From positions 1,860,001 through 1,924,000 of the forward strand of contig JABYQQ010000008.1 in the NCBI GenBank assembly GCA_022605405.1: DNA of 64,000 nucleotides, in the 5' to 3' direction. Position numbers and translations under genes: made by a program. Source of the DNA: Earliella scabrosa (lineage: Eukaryota; Basidiomycota; Agaricomycetes; Polyporales; Polyporaceae). Shown one piece after another: positions 10,801 through 21,059 of the stretch (the first letter of the stretch is position 1; the number at the start of each line of letters is the position of its first letter). Below the pieces are notes generated by a model that was not told where the DNA came from, did no database searches, and worked only from the letters and a program-made list of their open reading frames with translations.

Positions 10801-13800
10801 TTCTTATCAAATCAAACATGGACATCAAATTTATTGGATCAGGAGAAGCAGCAAAAGCACTTGTTTATTACATTACTGACTACATCACCAAAGCATCAGT
10901 TTCCACCCATGTTGGTCTTGCAGCACTGACTTATGCTATTAAAAAAACTAATGAAGCCATGGCACATATGAATGATGATCAGGAGAGAATTACCCGTAGT
11001 GCACTTACAGCAACTATCAATCGGATGATGTCTCGTCAAGAGATTTCACACCAACAGGTTATGAGCTATCTGGTTGGAAACGGTGATGCTTACAGCAGCC
11101 ATACTTTCAAGCTACTTCATTGGCGTGCCTTTGACCGACTATTTGCACAGCATGAAAACATCAATTCTGCAGATAGTGGCACATCTACAGATGCAGATAC
11201 CAATAACTCTATGGCATTTACTGGAGATATTGAAATGCGCACTGAAACACTTCCTGTAGAGGGGTCTGCCGACATATCTATGGATGATGATGATGCGGAT
11301 GAGCAAGTGACATTGACTCTTGGACCTGGATCTATTGGAGCCGTTAATCAGCAGCAAGACTATATGTTCCGCCCTACCACAGAGCCATTTGAACATATGT
11401 GTCTTTATCAATTTGTGGGCTCTGTTGAAAAAATAGCAAAGTGTCGTACCGCACATGTAGAGCACAATGAAAATGAAGAGGAAAACATTGCCACATTCTC
11501 AAGTGCTCAAGCACGAGGAATGTTCAGCTCAAATCTACACACACAGTTCAAAACACATGTTCTAAGACGGCGTGTAGATTTTGCTGTTCCTGTTATTTTG
11601 GGTGACCGTATACCCCGATCAGATCGTACCAATGAAGAAAGGGAAAAATGGGCACGCATTATGCTAATTCTTTTTGTTCCATGGCGACAGCCGTCAGATT
11701 TGCGTGACCACAGTGAATCATGGCATGATGCATATGTTCGACAGCAAGATCACATTTCTGCTGAGCACAAAGATATTATTGGTAACATGAACGTATTGTC
11801 AGAATGTCGGGATGTTCGAGATGCACACAGTGCAGCCAGAAGAAACAAATCTCAGATTGTGTTAGGAGACTGGACAGAAAACGACATTGAGGATAACGAG
11901 GATACACTTTATGATATAGCTCCATATTTTGCAAGCACAGTCAATCATGATCCTGGCGATGGAGTACAATCTCAGAAAGTTTTGGATGACACAATAGGAC
12001 AGCCTGCTCGTGTAGCATTTGATCACTGCTTTGACTACACTCATGTGAATAATGATATTCCCAGCAGCTCTGCCACAAGTGGGCATACCTTATTGGAGTC
12101 ACGACAAATGCTATCTGATGATGAGAAAGTTCTGGAGCAGCATGTAAAAGTAATGAGACGGTTGAAACGTATCCGCAAACCCGAGATGCATGCAACTAGT
12201 GAACGATCATCAAAGCGCAGACGTGTACATACTCATGCGGTGGTTGTTGAGCAGCTGACAACAACTGAGATTGCTAGTTCTTCTGGAGATAGCACAGACA
12301 ACAGTCCAATTCATGGTATAGCCAAAACCAGAGATGTTATTGAACAGGTTGTGCAGGAGATGGGCTTGTATACCAATCCAGAACAAGAGCGTGCTTTCCG
12401 GATTGTGGGTGAACATATCAAACGTGGTGGTGGAGACCAGCTCATGATGTATATTGCAGGCGTTGGAGGAACTGGAAAAAGCCATGTTGTTAAATCTATC
12501 CTGCGTCTTTTCGAACTGCTCAACAGATCACATGAAGTGTTAGTTGGAGCACCAACTGGGGTTGCCGCAGTTAATATTGGTGGCTATACCATTCATTCGT
12601 TAACTATGCTAAACTCACGTAGCAAAGATGCAATTGCCACACTACAGAAAATGTGGACACAAGTACGGTACTTTATCATTGATGAAGTCTCAATGATTGG
12701 AGCTACCATGCTTGCCAAAATTTCAAACCGCCTTCAGCAAGCCAAAGGCCAAAATGGAGACATGGCTTCTGCACCCTTTGGTGGTATCCATATGATATTC
12801 ACTGGAGATTTTGGTCAATTGCGCCCAGTCAAGGAAGTCTCATTATATGATCATCGGCTTGTCAAAAGTCCAGCCATGCAGTTTGGTCAGACAATATCTG
12901 GTGTAAATGCTCTCAAAGGTGCATACTTGTGGCGGCTTGTGAAGACAGTGGTTAAGCTGACAAAAAATCAAAGACAAATTGACGATCCAGTATATGCGGA
13001 CCTATTGAACCGTGTTCGTCTGGGAGAAAGCCGTGGCCAACACCTCCATCATACAGATGAATTGTCAGATGTTGAAATACTCTACAAGCGGATTGCTCAT
13101 GAAGTATTCAGAAGTGATCCAGATGTTCTTCCTCAGTTTGCAGATGCACCGATTATTGTTGGCTCAAAGTCGTTAAGAGATGTACTCAATGTAAGGCGTG
13201 CATATCACCATGCACAGTCTCTTGGACAGTATGCACATGTATATCATTCAAAAGACCGTATGGGTAGAGCACCTGTTGCCAAGCGCTTGCAAAGTCCATT
13301 GTGGAGTGTGCCCTCTAATAAATGCAATGACTCACCAGGTAGGCTTATACTCTTTCCTGGTATGAGAGTCATGGTCAAAGAAAACCTAGCCTTCACACTT
13401 GGTCTAGTGAATGGTGCCGAAGGGACAGTTGAGCGCATTTTGTGGGAACAGGATGGCAGTCAACGGTACGCCTCGGTGGCATACATCCGTGTGCCAGGTG
13501 CTGGAAAGACATGCGATGACCTTGCTGAAGACATTGTTCCCATATTTCCTGAAATAACCAGCTTTAGGGTCACTATGGTAGTCAATGGGCGCCCTATAAG
13601 CAAGTACATCTCCCGTCGACAGCTTCCATTGGTTCCAGCATATGCATACACAGACTATAAAAGTCAAGGAAAGTCACTGACTCGTGCTGTGATAGACATT
13701 GAAACAGCGAACAAGTTACAGGGTGTTTATGTGATGCTATCAAGAGTGCGAACATTAGATGGCCTGTTGGTTATGCGACCCTTTTCAACAGCAGCATTGT

Positions 13801-13943
13801 GTAGGCGTCTCTCTGAGGAGCTTAGAGCAGAGCTGCAACGGATAGACAACTTGTCTGAATCGACACGTATAGACTTTGAGCATTATCTTGTTGTACAGGC
13901 ACAGGATACATCACTAAACTACGATCACATGCAAGCGGTCTGA
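7875..13943 (+). CDS. Helitron Rep-helicase (HUH endonuclease plus Pif1-type helicase)
   Basis: A single uninterrupted frame of 2022 codons; the second ATG at 7917 is an alternative start. Residues about 50-130 hold a small helical region of SAP-like appearance. Residues about 700-1000 are the Helitron-like N / Rep region, with 'LFVTLNPSDVHNP', the HUH motif in 'GTLHCHMLIWLEG' (about 806) and the two catalytic tyrosines in 'YYITDYITKA' (about 996). The C-terminal third is a superfamily 1 Pif1/RecD-like helicase: Walker A 'GVGGTGKS' (about 1528), Walker B 'IIDEVSMIG' (about 1599), 'TGDFGQLRPV' (about 1643), 'TKNQRQ', 'YKSQGKS' (about 1930) and 'VMLSRVRTLDG' (about 1953). It nicks and unwinds one strand for rolling-circle transposition in the nucleus. 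All key residues are present and there are no stops, so the protein looks active. Its AT-rich composition differs from the neighbouring host genes. Confidence 0.95.
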   Translation: MVTTLCHFTVISTQMPPLSLEAYMIVLYQGQIYKTRRVISCAQVNAIFKFKCVLRLAKGQSLAVGDAIFKCSASDIVNIYNHWKATELRQIAVEHGISGTYDMSVDTLKHHLSLHHCSTYCGSYDYVFSMLKKVRPCKPASSRLSETRSKPAVSITSQLQDPSVSQSAFNNGPQNDHDNNNASSSSVNDIPEYLQHASDGLKQAILKEWEHAMSVEQLTQLVCAVCARMVDREKIVIVNPRKINLHLLQNNNLPRHLKPTSYAFDIYDQAILHPRGMTRTDIKADLQVCKECSRDLKKRQRMPKYALANWLYYAHDRLPEDVHTAFKEATWTEKVLISRARASRISFRFSSKPGHQLYGSDPRVSQRYTRGNVAIHPQDATHLNDALPPSTEVVRDMICAVFISGHTKVTEENIRDLQPEPMLARKSRLKCMIDFLLSSNIHYAPGGQFRGYSQQNMNALFDREMLATDACIPCGIEIGCLQDNDAVDAATSGYVPGEETGPPEGSSDMLMDSIGYLHSDETPLNTTQMKVHALKHCLSGGNFVQSRTGSQFIADFENPSLLTWLFPYLDPWGIGGFFDPRRTRPLTLDEQLKYLLTVCDSSFRKDPDFAFVYYNIRQKKAVFDSVRFRVPASQREHIVGQLLALNLTTLDALYEKYKHNPLYQPESQEEKDMLALLARVNAISHDLPGTNGYKTALRNQIRSLINYKGTPTLFVTLNPSDVHNPIVALLAGQEVTVDHATRGEELAQWQRKLIAAQNPDACARFFHKIISGFIHTVLRYGRPGRGLFGRCTGYYGTVEAQGRGTLHCHMLIWLEGHPSPQKLRDMMAESNEYQQAMFSWLESIIKCELLSTTDVVEESNGCPLPRPEMNSTLPHPGTRTAPSIEAFADPEQFRLACDLFVDDLVKAYNWHEHQSTCFKYTSPGQIPKDPKERDALCRMRMDGVTRAFTTLDSETGSILLRRWHPRITNFNDFVIFLIKSNMDIKFIGSGEAAKALVYYITDYITKASVSTHVGLAALTYAIKKTNEAMAHMNDDQERITRSALTATINRMMSRQEISHQQVMSYLVGNGDAYSSHTFKLLHWRAFDRLFAQHENINSADSGTSTDADTNNSMAFTGDIEMRTETLPVEGSADISMDDDDADEQVTLTLGPGSIGAVNQQQDYMFRPTTEPFEHMCLYQFVGSVEKIAKCRTAHVEHNENEEENIATFSSAQARGMFSSNLHTQFKTHVLRRRVDFAVPVILGDRIPRSDRTNEEREKWARIMLILFVPWRQPSDLRDHSESWHDAYVRQQDHISAEHKDIIGNMNVLSECRDVRDAHSAARRNKSQIVLGDWTENDIEDNEDTLYDIAPYFASTVNHDPGDGVQSQKVLDDTIGQPARVAFDHCFDYTHVNNDIPSSSATSGHTLLESRQMLSDDEKVLEQHVKVMRRLKRIRKPEMHATSERSSKRRRVHTHAVVVEQLTTTEIASSSGDSTDNSPIHGIAKTRDVIEQVVQEMGLYTNPEQERAFRIVGEHIKRGGGDQLMMYIAGVGGTGKSHVVKSILRLFELLNRSHEVLVGAPTGVAAVNIGGYTIHSLTMLNSRSKDAIATLQKMWTQVRYFIIDEVSMIGATMLAKISNRLQQAKGQNGDMASAPFGGIHMIFTGDFGQLRPVKEVSLYDHRLVKSPAMQFGQTISGVNALKGAYLWRLVKTVVKLTKNQRQIDDPVYADLLNRVRLGESRGQHLHHTDELSDVEILYKRIAHEVFRSDPDVLPQFADAPIIVGSKSLRDVLNVRRAYHHAQSLGQYAHVYHSKDRMGRAPVAKRLQSPLWSVPSNKCNDSPGRLILFPGMRVMVKENLAFTLGLVNGAEGTVERILWEQDGSQRYASVAYIRVPGAGKTCDDLAEDIVPIFPEITSFRVTMVVNGRPISKYISRRQLPLVPAYAYTDYKSQGKSLTRAVIDIETANKLQGVYVMLSRVRTLDGLLVMRPFSTAALCRRLSEELRAELQRIDNLSESTRIDFEHYLVVQAQDTSLNYDHMQAV

Positions 13944-14028
13944 CCAGTATAAGTTACAATCATAGACCAATGCAAAAGAGTCTGGAACAGACTCACCAGG
14001 TAGCATTGAGACTTTTTACGCTTCGTCT

Positions 14029-14643
14029 TCATGGACATGGCTTGTCCATCGTGCAGATAGGATATGAAGTCTGATGCCAGTTGAACACAACTTGGAAATT
14101 GGCACTGTAACAAAATATGACACACCTGTAGTAGACATAAACATAGAGACGCGCCAGTGTTGTGCATGACAGCCACAGAAGTATCGAAAGAACCAATGGA
14201 AGACGAAGGGATGTTGCTGGCATGGTGAAGTTGATAGCAGAAAAGAAGGGTGTGCGGGCTGCACTGATGGTATGACGATTGCTGAGCTCCCATCCATACA
14301 CAACGACTTCGTTGTTGCTGGTAACATCTCCAGGTGTGTCGAGAACAATGATGCTCTCCATGTCTCCCGTGAATCGATTTGCGATGATAAGTGGAGTATT
14401 GAGAGGTGCTGGAGATTCCAGTACTAGATGGATGGAGGTTGGCATACGGTCTTGATTGGGAAACCGTGGTCGGTATTGAGCGAGACCGAGAGCTACGATA
14501 TGGGCATCATGCAGCTCAGGTCGCCAATGCAGTCTCATTGGATGTGGCTCTGTGTAATGTTGACCAAGATAGTCAGAGGAAAGCATTCGGATTGTCAGAA
14601 TGTTGGAGGGAACACGGTAGAAGTAGGAGAGTTGTTGAGCCAT
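14029..14643 (-). CDS. Unknown protein, about 200 aa
   Basis: The minus-strand frame from the ATG at 14643 reads 'MAQQLSYFYRVPSNILTIR', 'MRLHWRPELHDAHIVALG', 'PTSIHLVLESPAPLNTPL', 'GDMESIIVLDTPGDV' and 'EVVVYGWELSNRHTIS', then stays open to 14029. The C-terminal end is uncertain. The last stretch is rich in hydrophobic residues and may be intronic. A different splice would lead to a lysine-rich end ('MKTKRKK') and a stop at 13925, overlapping the 3' end of the Rep-helicase in antisense. No family is recognised. It starts 52 bp after the stop of the upstream minus-strand gene and converges on the Helitron gene, so it is probably part of the same element. Confidence 0.5.
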   Translation of the reverse strand: MAQQLSYFYRVPSNILTIRMLSSDYLGQHYTEPHPMRLHWRPELHDAHIVALGLAQYRPRFPNQDRMPTSIHLVLESPAPLNTPLIIANRFTGDMESIIVLDTPGDVTSNNEVVVYGWELSNRHTISAARTPFFSAINFTMPATSLRLPLVLSILLWLSCTTLARLYVYVYYRCVIFCYSANFQVVFNWHQTSYPICTMDKPCP

Positions 14644-14695
14644 GATGAACGATGTGGGTAGAGTGGCCCAGCAGCACTTCGTGATACCTGAGAGC

Positions 14696-15678
14696 TTATC
14701 GAGACATGCAGTATTTGTATATATGTGTTTGTATTTGTGTACATTTGCTGATATTGACCCATGTCTCACTTTGGAAATTTTGGTGCACCGTAGGCAGAAA
14801 CAACTTGAATACGGAAAGATCTTTGTTGCAGCAACTGATGAACATATATTCAATAGTGCAAAATTTTACTACAGTGGACGCGAATACAGACGTCCAATCG
14901 TGTCAATCTCGAACCAACCACTGCTGGCTGGCTCACGAGCACTTGCAGTACGGCGATACACTCTCGCTGCCACAAGCACAAGGTCATCGATAACCAGATC
15001 AGTGATGCACATCCGTTGCATACCTCCAGCAATGCTAGTGCTAGAAGCTGTATCAAGAACTATCACTGGCTATGTACCATGTGAGTACAAGTATAAACAT
15101 AGATATAGTATGAGTACATACCCGTCTTTGACCTGCATGACCATAATCTGTGCGCACAGCAGTTAGGAGTGGTGGTTCGGTGTTGTCTACAGTCAACAGT
15201 TCGTTAGACTTTCAGCATCATATTAGTGCACTGCAGAGATTGTGACGCACCAAATGGTTTACCGCACACCTCGTGTAAGTCTCTGAGCTTCTCGATATCA
15301 AATGCACGAAGAAGTTCAATCTTGATGGAGGTTGTTGGAAGTGGAGCCTCGCTATTGGCGGTCACCTGAAGTTCTGCCAGGTGGCCAACTGCAACGACAA
15401 GCACCGGTTTATTCTGCCAGTGGATGCATTCGAGCAATGAGCTACTTGTGCATGGACCCCAGGAAAGTGAGGGCTTGATCTGGGAGAGAGCGAAAATGGC
15501 TCCCTCTCGGCTACAAAAGTCGAGATAGTTTGCACGAACAAAGCTGTCATTTACATGTCAGAGCAATGTCAGTGTTGCTGTAGAGCAATGTCACATACTC
15601 AACAATTGCTTGAGGTATCCAGTGTCGACGTTCGAATCCACCAAGAGCCGGTCGGACTGCAGACTGAGGTGTAGCCAT
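14696..15678 (-). CDS. Unknown 253-aa protein, five exons
   Basis: Exons 15678-15599, 15543-15263, 15186-15122, 15069-14873 and 14834-14696 have GT-AG borders and join to exactly 253 codons plus TAA. This arithmetic supports the model. The product starts 'MATPQSAVRPALGGFERRHW', contains a hydrophobic strand 'KPVLVVAVGHLAELQV', a long helix-like stretch 'IKIELLRAFDIEKLRDLH', and 'MCITDLVIDDLVLVAARVY'. The short beta-strand-like blocks could form an OB-type barrel, and RPA-like OB proteins are known cargo of plant Helitrons, but I see no diagnostic motif and leave it unassigned. There is no signal peptide. It lies in tandem with the next minus-strand gene. Confidence 0.6.
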
Positions 15679-16324
15679 GATAGTAGAAGGTCAGGGGAAA
15701 ACTGTGTGCAAGCGTGCAGCTTGTTGTTTATATTGCATACTCTCATACTTTGTAAGCATGTGTCCATCATGCGACATGTAAATTTTCAGAACACATGACA
15801 CATACCATGATGAGCAATGACAGAGTGTGTGACCATGATTTCTGACTTTGTTCCCAGCAGTGTGAGATTATTCGTTCCACTATGCATGCTATGGTGCCTG
15901 GCTTTCACATGCTAATTTTATTGTGCTATTGGGGCTATACGTTCTGGCACTTGCATGGAATGTGCTATATATTAGCCTAGACAGCCATATGCATTATATA
16001 GTATACACAAAATCTTTCACAAAAAGATCAAACTCTGCAATAAGCAATATGAAATGTCTCTTAGTGCTGTACTCACATGAAGTACTTAGTCAATTAGATG
16101 GCGTGTGCAATGTGCAGAGCTCATATATTTAGACTTGTTCAATAAAGTTCTCTAGTGCTCGTAAGTAGACAGGTAAAGCAAGCAACACTGTGTTAATTAA
16201 GAGTAGTAGAAATTAAAGACAGAACACGTGGTGGGATGTGGCATCGGCCGTGTTCTATTTTGGTTGTGGCACTGCTTCGTGCTTCCTGCCACCACAGTTA
16301 CTTGCTGCATAGATCATACATGAC
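15679..16324. other. AT-rich intergenic region, divergent promoters
   Basis: This lies between the start of the unknown minus-strand gene (15678) and the start of the homeodomain gene (16325). No coding frame is convincing. The region is AT-rich with many short A/T runs and is expected to hold both promoters; no specific element is certain. Confidence 0.35.
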
Positions 16325-17342
16325 ATGGCTGAACTGAACCATTCGTCTTGGCCATTGGATCATGCCGATCACAGTGAGAACATTGATGCCATAAATGCAA
16401 TGGCACAGGTGAGTGATATAGAGTCTCACTTCAACACACAGTGTTGACATACAGTATTCTACAGCTGATAGATGAGCACAATCTGCAATCCCTGTCTAAT
16501 GACTTGTCCACATTCTACTGTCAGTGACTTGTCTCTTGATCTTTGAGCTATCTTCTGTCTAAATGGCAATGTTTATCAGATTATCCCACAATAGCGACCA
16601 CTCAGGACTTGTCTCACGCTCAGCCCTTATCGTTTGGTGTTGAACCACTTGACTCACATCTTCATCCATCAACCGATGTCTTGAACGAGGGTGTCTTTGG
16701 TCAAAGGAATGAGCCAGAGATACTGTCCACCATGCAATTTCCATTCCCATCGGCATATCTTCCCCCTGCTCTCGATGATCCTGTATGGCATAATAACAAC
16801 ATATCTTGTGAGCTCTCCAGTACACTATGCTTGCAGAATAATCATTCAATCTTCTGCAGTGAATCCAAACCATGCACTTACCCTGAACACATTTCCTTCT
16901 CATCCCAACCATCAAAATCCAGACAGTAGTGGTCATTCTCAGCAAACGCATCGGCTACCAACAGTTGGGCATGAAGCTCCGCTGTTCACCTATACTCCGT
17001 TGTCTAGCTCAAGTTCAGCACGAACACCAAAAAAAGAAGGAAGACACGGGTCACAGTACAAGCGCATCAAGTACACTATTGAGCAGTTGACCACGCTTGA
17101 AAGTGCATTCAAAATCAACATGTATCCTACTGCGAGTCAGAAAGAGGAACTCGCAAGACAAATCAATGTGTCAAAACATCAAGTTCATGTCTGGTCTGTC
17201 TGTCTGTTGTATATATCCCCATGGTCAATTGTGTTCAAACTATTGATTCATATGCAGGTTTCAAAATGAACGCACAAAGGCACGCAAGAACCATCGTGGT
17301 AACATGCATGCGACACAGTCCAACATAGGTTCACAAGAGTGA
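16325..17342 (+). CDS. Homeodomain transcription factor-like protein, 261 aa
   Basis: Five exons (16325-16408, 16465-16519, 16580-16807, 16860-17193, 17258-17342) join in frame to 262 codons including TGA. Residues about 186-245 form a homeodomain: 'YKRIKYTIEQLTTLESAF', a basic N-terminal arm (KEGRHGSQYKR), and recognition helix 'VSKHQVHVWFQNERTKARK' with the conserved W, F, N and R. The last intron splits the W codon of the WFQN motif. The N-terminal 180 residues are Ser/Pro/His-rich and low in order, as in many fungal activators. It would bind DNA in the nucleus. Basidiomycete mating-type HD1/HD2 genes come to mind, but there is no HD partner or mitochondrial peptidase gene next to it. It sits in the Helitron block with the same base composition. 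Whether it is cargo or a host gene is open. Confidence 0.8.
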
Positions 17343-17885
17343 ATGCTGCTGTTTGTCCCGTAGGTCGTACCTATATTATCACTTCACTATACGTAACTTA
17401 TAATATTCAGAGCCAATACATCTATGTATTTCAGTGAGATCCGACCCCTTCCACGATACATTGTTGTGCACCAGCACTGTCTGTGCCCTGATTCTGATCA
17501 TCTGTGACATCTCAGGTTCAAGCCTTGCACTCACCTCTTGAGTATGAGCCCCATCCCAGTGGCACAGCTTGGGCTCATGGCGTATTTAGCTGATTTAGTG
17601 TCGATATTTCCTTACTTAGACATCGTGCACAGCCACCACTCTCCCTTAGCTTAGCTTCGGACTACCACCATCTCTCCTGTGTTTACGTTCCTCTGCAACT
17701 CCTTCCTCCATACTTCTCCTGCGACCCGCAACCTCGAGATCCTGCGACTTCGAGACTTAGAACTGTGACTGCGACCCAAGACCTTTGTCTGCAACTCTCC
17801 TGCGTCTATATATATTCTTTCACCCTTCCTTCTTAGGTCTTCACTGTGTGAGGTAGCAGAGGCGACAACTCTATTACCTTCCATC
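17343..17885. other. Intergenic region with one clear hairpin
   Basis: No convincing protein-coding exon. It contains an 8-bp inverted repeat (17544-17551 and 17571-17578, ATGAGCCC/GGGCTCAT). The interval probably also holds the promoter and the unplaced first exon of the next gene. Confidence 0.35.
17544..17593 (+). other. Hairpin followed by CTGA: possible Helitron 3' terminus
   Basis: Perfect 8-bp arms at 17544-17551 and 17571-17578 are followed, 11 bases later, by CTGA (17590-17593) and then T. A Helitron 3' end has a hairpin about 10-12 bases before CTRR, and insertion between A and T. The order and spacing fit, but the 19-base loop is larger than usual and CTRR is a weak motif. It could equally be a transcription-end hairpin of the homeodomain gene. 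Confidence 0.2.
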
Positions 17886-20800
17886 CTCTAGAGTGCTTTT
17901 CGAGTTACCCTGCAGAATTCAGAGACTCTGGAGTCTCATCAACATCTATCAGCCAGTGTATCTAATGATGCATCCACGTACGGTAGGGCCCAGGCCTCCA
18001 GAGCAATCAACAAGTGTCCCAAAAATTGTTCAGTAGAGGACCTGGCACAAGTCAGAGGACAGAACTCTGGATTGGTCAGTAGTGATCAGTGATGTTGTCA
18101 TTCTGAATATGTTGTATGTCTCTGTAACTGACCGTATACTCGAGAGCAGAGAGCGTGTGCACAAGCGAGTCAGGTGATCTGATTACTCATGGATGTGGGT
18201 GTTTCGTTGTCTGCATTTGAACGTTGATCTTGACCACACCCATCACATCAACCAGTCTCAACTTTATCAGACATTCATGGATCTTGCTCTGATTTGCGAC
18301 ATGACGGTGACATACAACACAAATGGCCAGTCTGGACATGATAAAGTGAGTGGTTTGTGCGCAACTCTCCAACAATCATTCCCACAAGTCTGTAGCCCCC
18401 ACGCGATGCAACGATGCTGGACTCTGTGGGTAGCGAGATCTCTGGAGAGTATGGCAAAACAGGTACGTGATCTGCTACTCTCCACGCAGTCTGCTGTATT
18501 CAGTGCATACACTGCAGATGAACGCGAGGTGTCAGTTGTGTCTCCAACATCTCTCTATGGTACGTCTGTTACCGTTGCATGCCTGCTATGGCCATTCATT
18601 GCAGGACCAATCCTTGCAGGAGATCAGACATTGGTCACTGGAGACTCTGGAGAATCCACGCAGAGAGATCATTACGACACCACGTATGCAACATGTAAGT
18701 CGCTTACGCACCCCTCCTGCACAATGTTCATCCCTCCATAGTGAGTTCAGCCGTGGTCTATCACCCTCAGGTATACAGCTGGAATGGAAGACTCTACACC
18801 ATTCCTGCGCTGCACGACCAAAGTGGTGAGTGGTGTTGCCGATACTCTGGGCGCTTCACTTAGTCGCATTCCATAGGACCCACTCTTCCTCACCACTTCT
18901 ACAATGGACACTCGAACACCCTCCCAGACATTCAGCACGGTGCGTACTGTGTCTCTGGTTGATCTGCCAAGCACTGAAAAAATTTTCCAGCAGATTTGCA
19001 CACGCAACAGCCAGACGACAACACTATAGGCGGTCGTGTCCGTGCAGACAGTGCTACACCACCAATGAGAGGGTTACAGCCTGATGGTGATTCTAGTGGT
19101 GAGTGACATACAACATTGACGCATCGCTGTGCTCAGTCGCAACTAGTAGCTATGGGCCAACGCAACTCAGCCTACGTGCCTTCGTACATGCTACCTCTGG
19201 TTGGACATGGTACGCTTCTTCTCTGTTCGTACTGGTACAATCCCTTATGCTCTAATCAACAGAGCACCATGCTCAGCAATTCGGCCATGCAACCGAGAAC
19301 GATGTCCATCAACACGTCACAGAGGCGCCCATGGCTGGACTTTTGCCGGACAACGATCAGACGGGTAAGTAGTCTTTTGTATTATTACTTCACTATGCTT
19401 AGTCGGAAATACAAACTACAGCTGCATACCATTGTGGACACCCACCGCTGTATCACGCGGGTTCCACATTGCAACGTACGCACCACGTCTCTATCAATGA
19501 CGAATAACCACTCACTCTGCAGTCAACAGACCACGCGTCAGGTGGCTATGCCCATTACGGTGTTACTGAACAGTCTATGTCTGCGCTGCAGCCCCATGCG
19601 TATCCAACCAGTGAGTCATGCCTGACATGATCGCTCTCCATGCTTACTTGGCTTTAGTCAGTTTATTGCCGCCCTCCAAGCACGGATTCTCTCTCTTTCC
19701 AACTCCTGGTTGGAGAGGTCAGTTCCATCCCTTCTATGGGAACAAGCCACTGCTCATAAATAAACGTATTAGCAGATCATTATTCCCAGCAGTCAGTTTC
19801 TGAAACACTTCCAAATGTCGATCAGGACATTCCAGTTTCTGCATCTCTACAGACACTGCGTGGTGATCTGGCTGGTGGGTATTCTTCCACATTGCTGCCT
19901 TCACCAGACTTAGTAATTCAAATTTGTTTCAGGAGCGTCCAGAAATCCATATCGTCTTCGAAAGGCCGACTTCTCTTCCGTTGCCCACTGCGGTAGGTTG
20001 TCTGCTGATTTATAACACCCATCTACTTAAATGTAACATGTCAGATCTCCAACCTTGCCAGAATGACTACGAAACAGTTCAGGATCATGTTTCTAGCACC
20101 TCGATGCCAGCGCTTCAGATGCTCGGTGCGTCCATGAATAATAGCAGAAATACCACTGTATTAACATGCTATGTCCCCTACAGCACACGTCAGCTCAATG
20201 ATGGCGCCATCTGCATTCGCCATTATGGAGGGGGTAGTTCCACTGATCGCCACTGATCCCACTGTGTATACGTCACTCTCAAGACAGGAACGTGAGCGTA
20301 TACGTCAACTCAGTCCTCCGGATGAAGATGTCTATACCCGCTTTGGTCTCTCCATGGATGAAGGCATCGGATTGAATGCGGTCCCATCACGATACCAACT
20401 TTTCTCTGCAAAAATGGCCTACGTACACACCATGCACCTTGCGATTGTTGGCAGTCCTCTCCGGGCTCTGTCTGGTACTGACATTGTAGCCACGATAGTA
20501 GCACGCTTTCCGAATCTCGCTCATCCTGATGGAAGCCCTCTAGCTAAAGTGACGGTATGTATCAATGACATTATCTGCTGTGCTCAATACAACTGACGGT
20601 CATCAGAGATCGATTGAGCGATTGTTGACACGTGGAGCTGTCTTTGGGCATCTTGCGTGTTCACCAACCGTCCCAATTATGGCGCGCATCTGGTTCAATG
20701 ATCGCTTTCATTGGCAAACTCAGGAAGTGCCATTTGGTCCGCTGCGGGATCTCAGACGTTATCGGAGGCTTGTCGAGCAGGGGCTAGCCAGAGAACCATA

Positions 20801-21059
20801 CGAGAAACGAAAACTGAAAAGAGCGATGAAGGAGTTCGAGGTGCGTCAAGCAAGTTGAATGACAGGAACTGTTACTTAACAGCATGCTACCAGAATGGAC
20901 ACACCACATTGCCGTCTCAGGTTGGGCGTGCACAGTCCTCCTCTACAGACTGAGCAACTATTATCTGCTGCCAGCATTCTCAGCAGTAAGAACGCAATGT
21001 TGTTATCAGACTTGTACAGATCTAAATGTATCGTTGTTTATTCAGGGCGATCATCTTGA
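17886..21059 (+). CDS. Multi-exon gene with a tentative forkhead-like winged-helix domain
   Basis: Many small exons join by GT-AG splicing. Early ones read 'SVSNDASTYGRAQASRAIN', 'RACAQASQ', 'SQLYQTFMDLALICDM', 'PPRDATMLDSVGSEISGEYG', 'DEREVSVVSPTSLY' and 'GPILAGDQTLVTGDSGES'. The last exon ends 'SILSRRSS' with TGA at 21057-21059. The true start was not found and may lie upstream; exons between about 18740 and 20170 are only partly resolved. Near the C-terminus (20330-20850) 'KMAYVHTMHLAIVGSP', 'DIVATIVARFPNL' and, after an intron, 'RSIERLLTRGAVFGHL' follow the order of a forkhead domain (helix 1, SP turn, helix 2, 'FP', helix 3 beginning 'SI'), but the usual W-Q-N of helix 3 is missing. A long basic helix (LRRYRRL...KRKLKRAMKEF) follows. 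It is Ser/Thr/Gln-rich elsewhere. The gene looks real; the domain call is a guess. Confidence 0.5.

Noticed and set aside
16325..17342. Mating-type HD locus
   Set aside because: Only one homeodomain gene is present, no divergent partner and no typical flanking genes, and it sits in transposon-like DNA.
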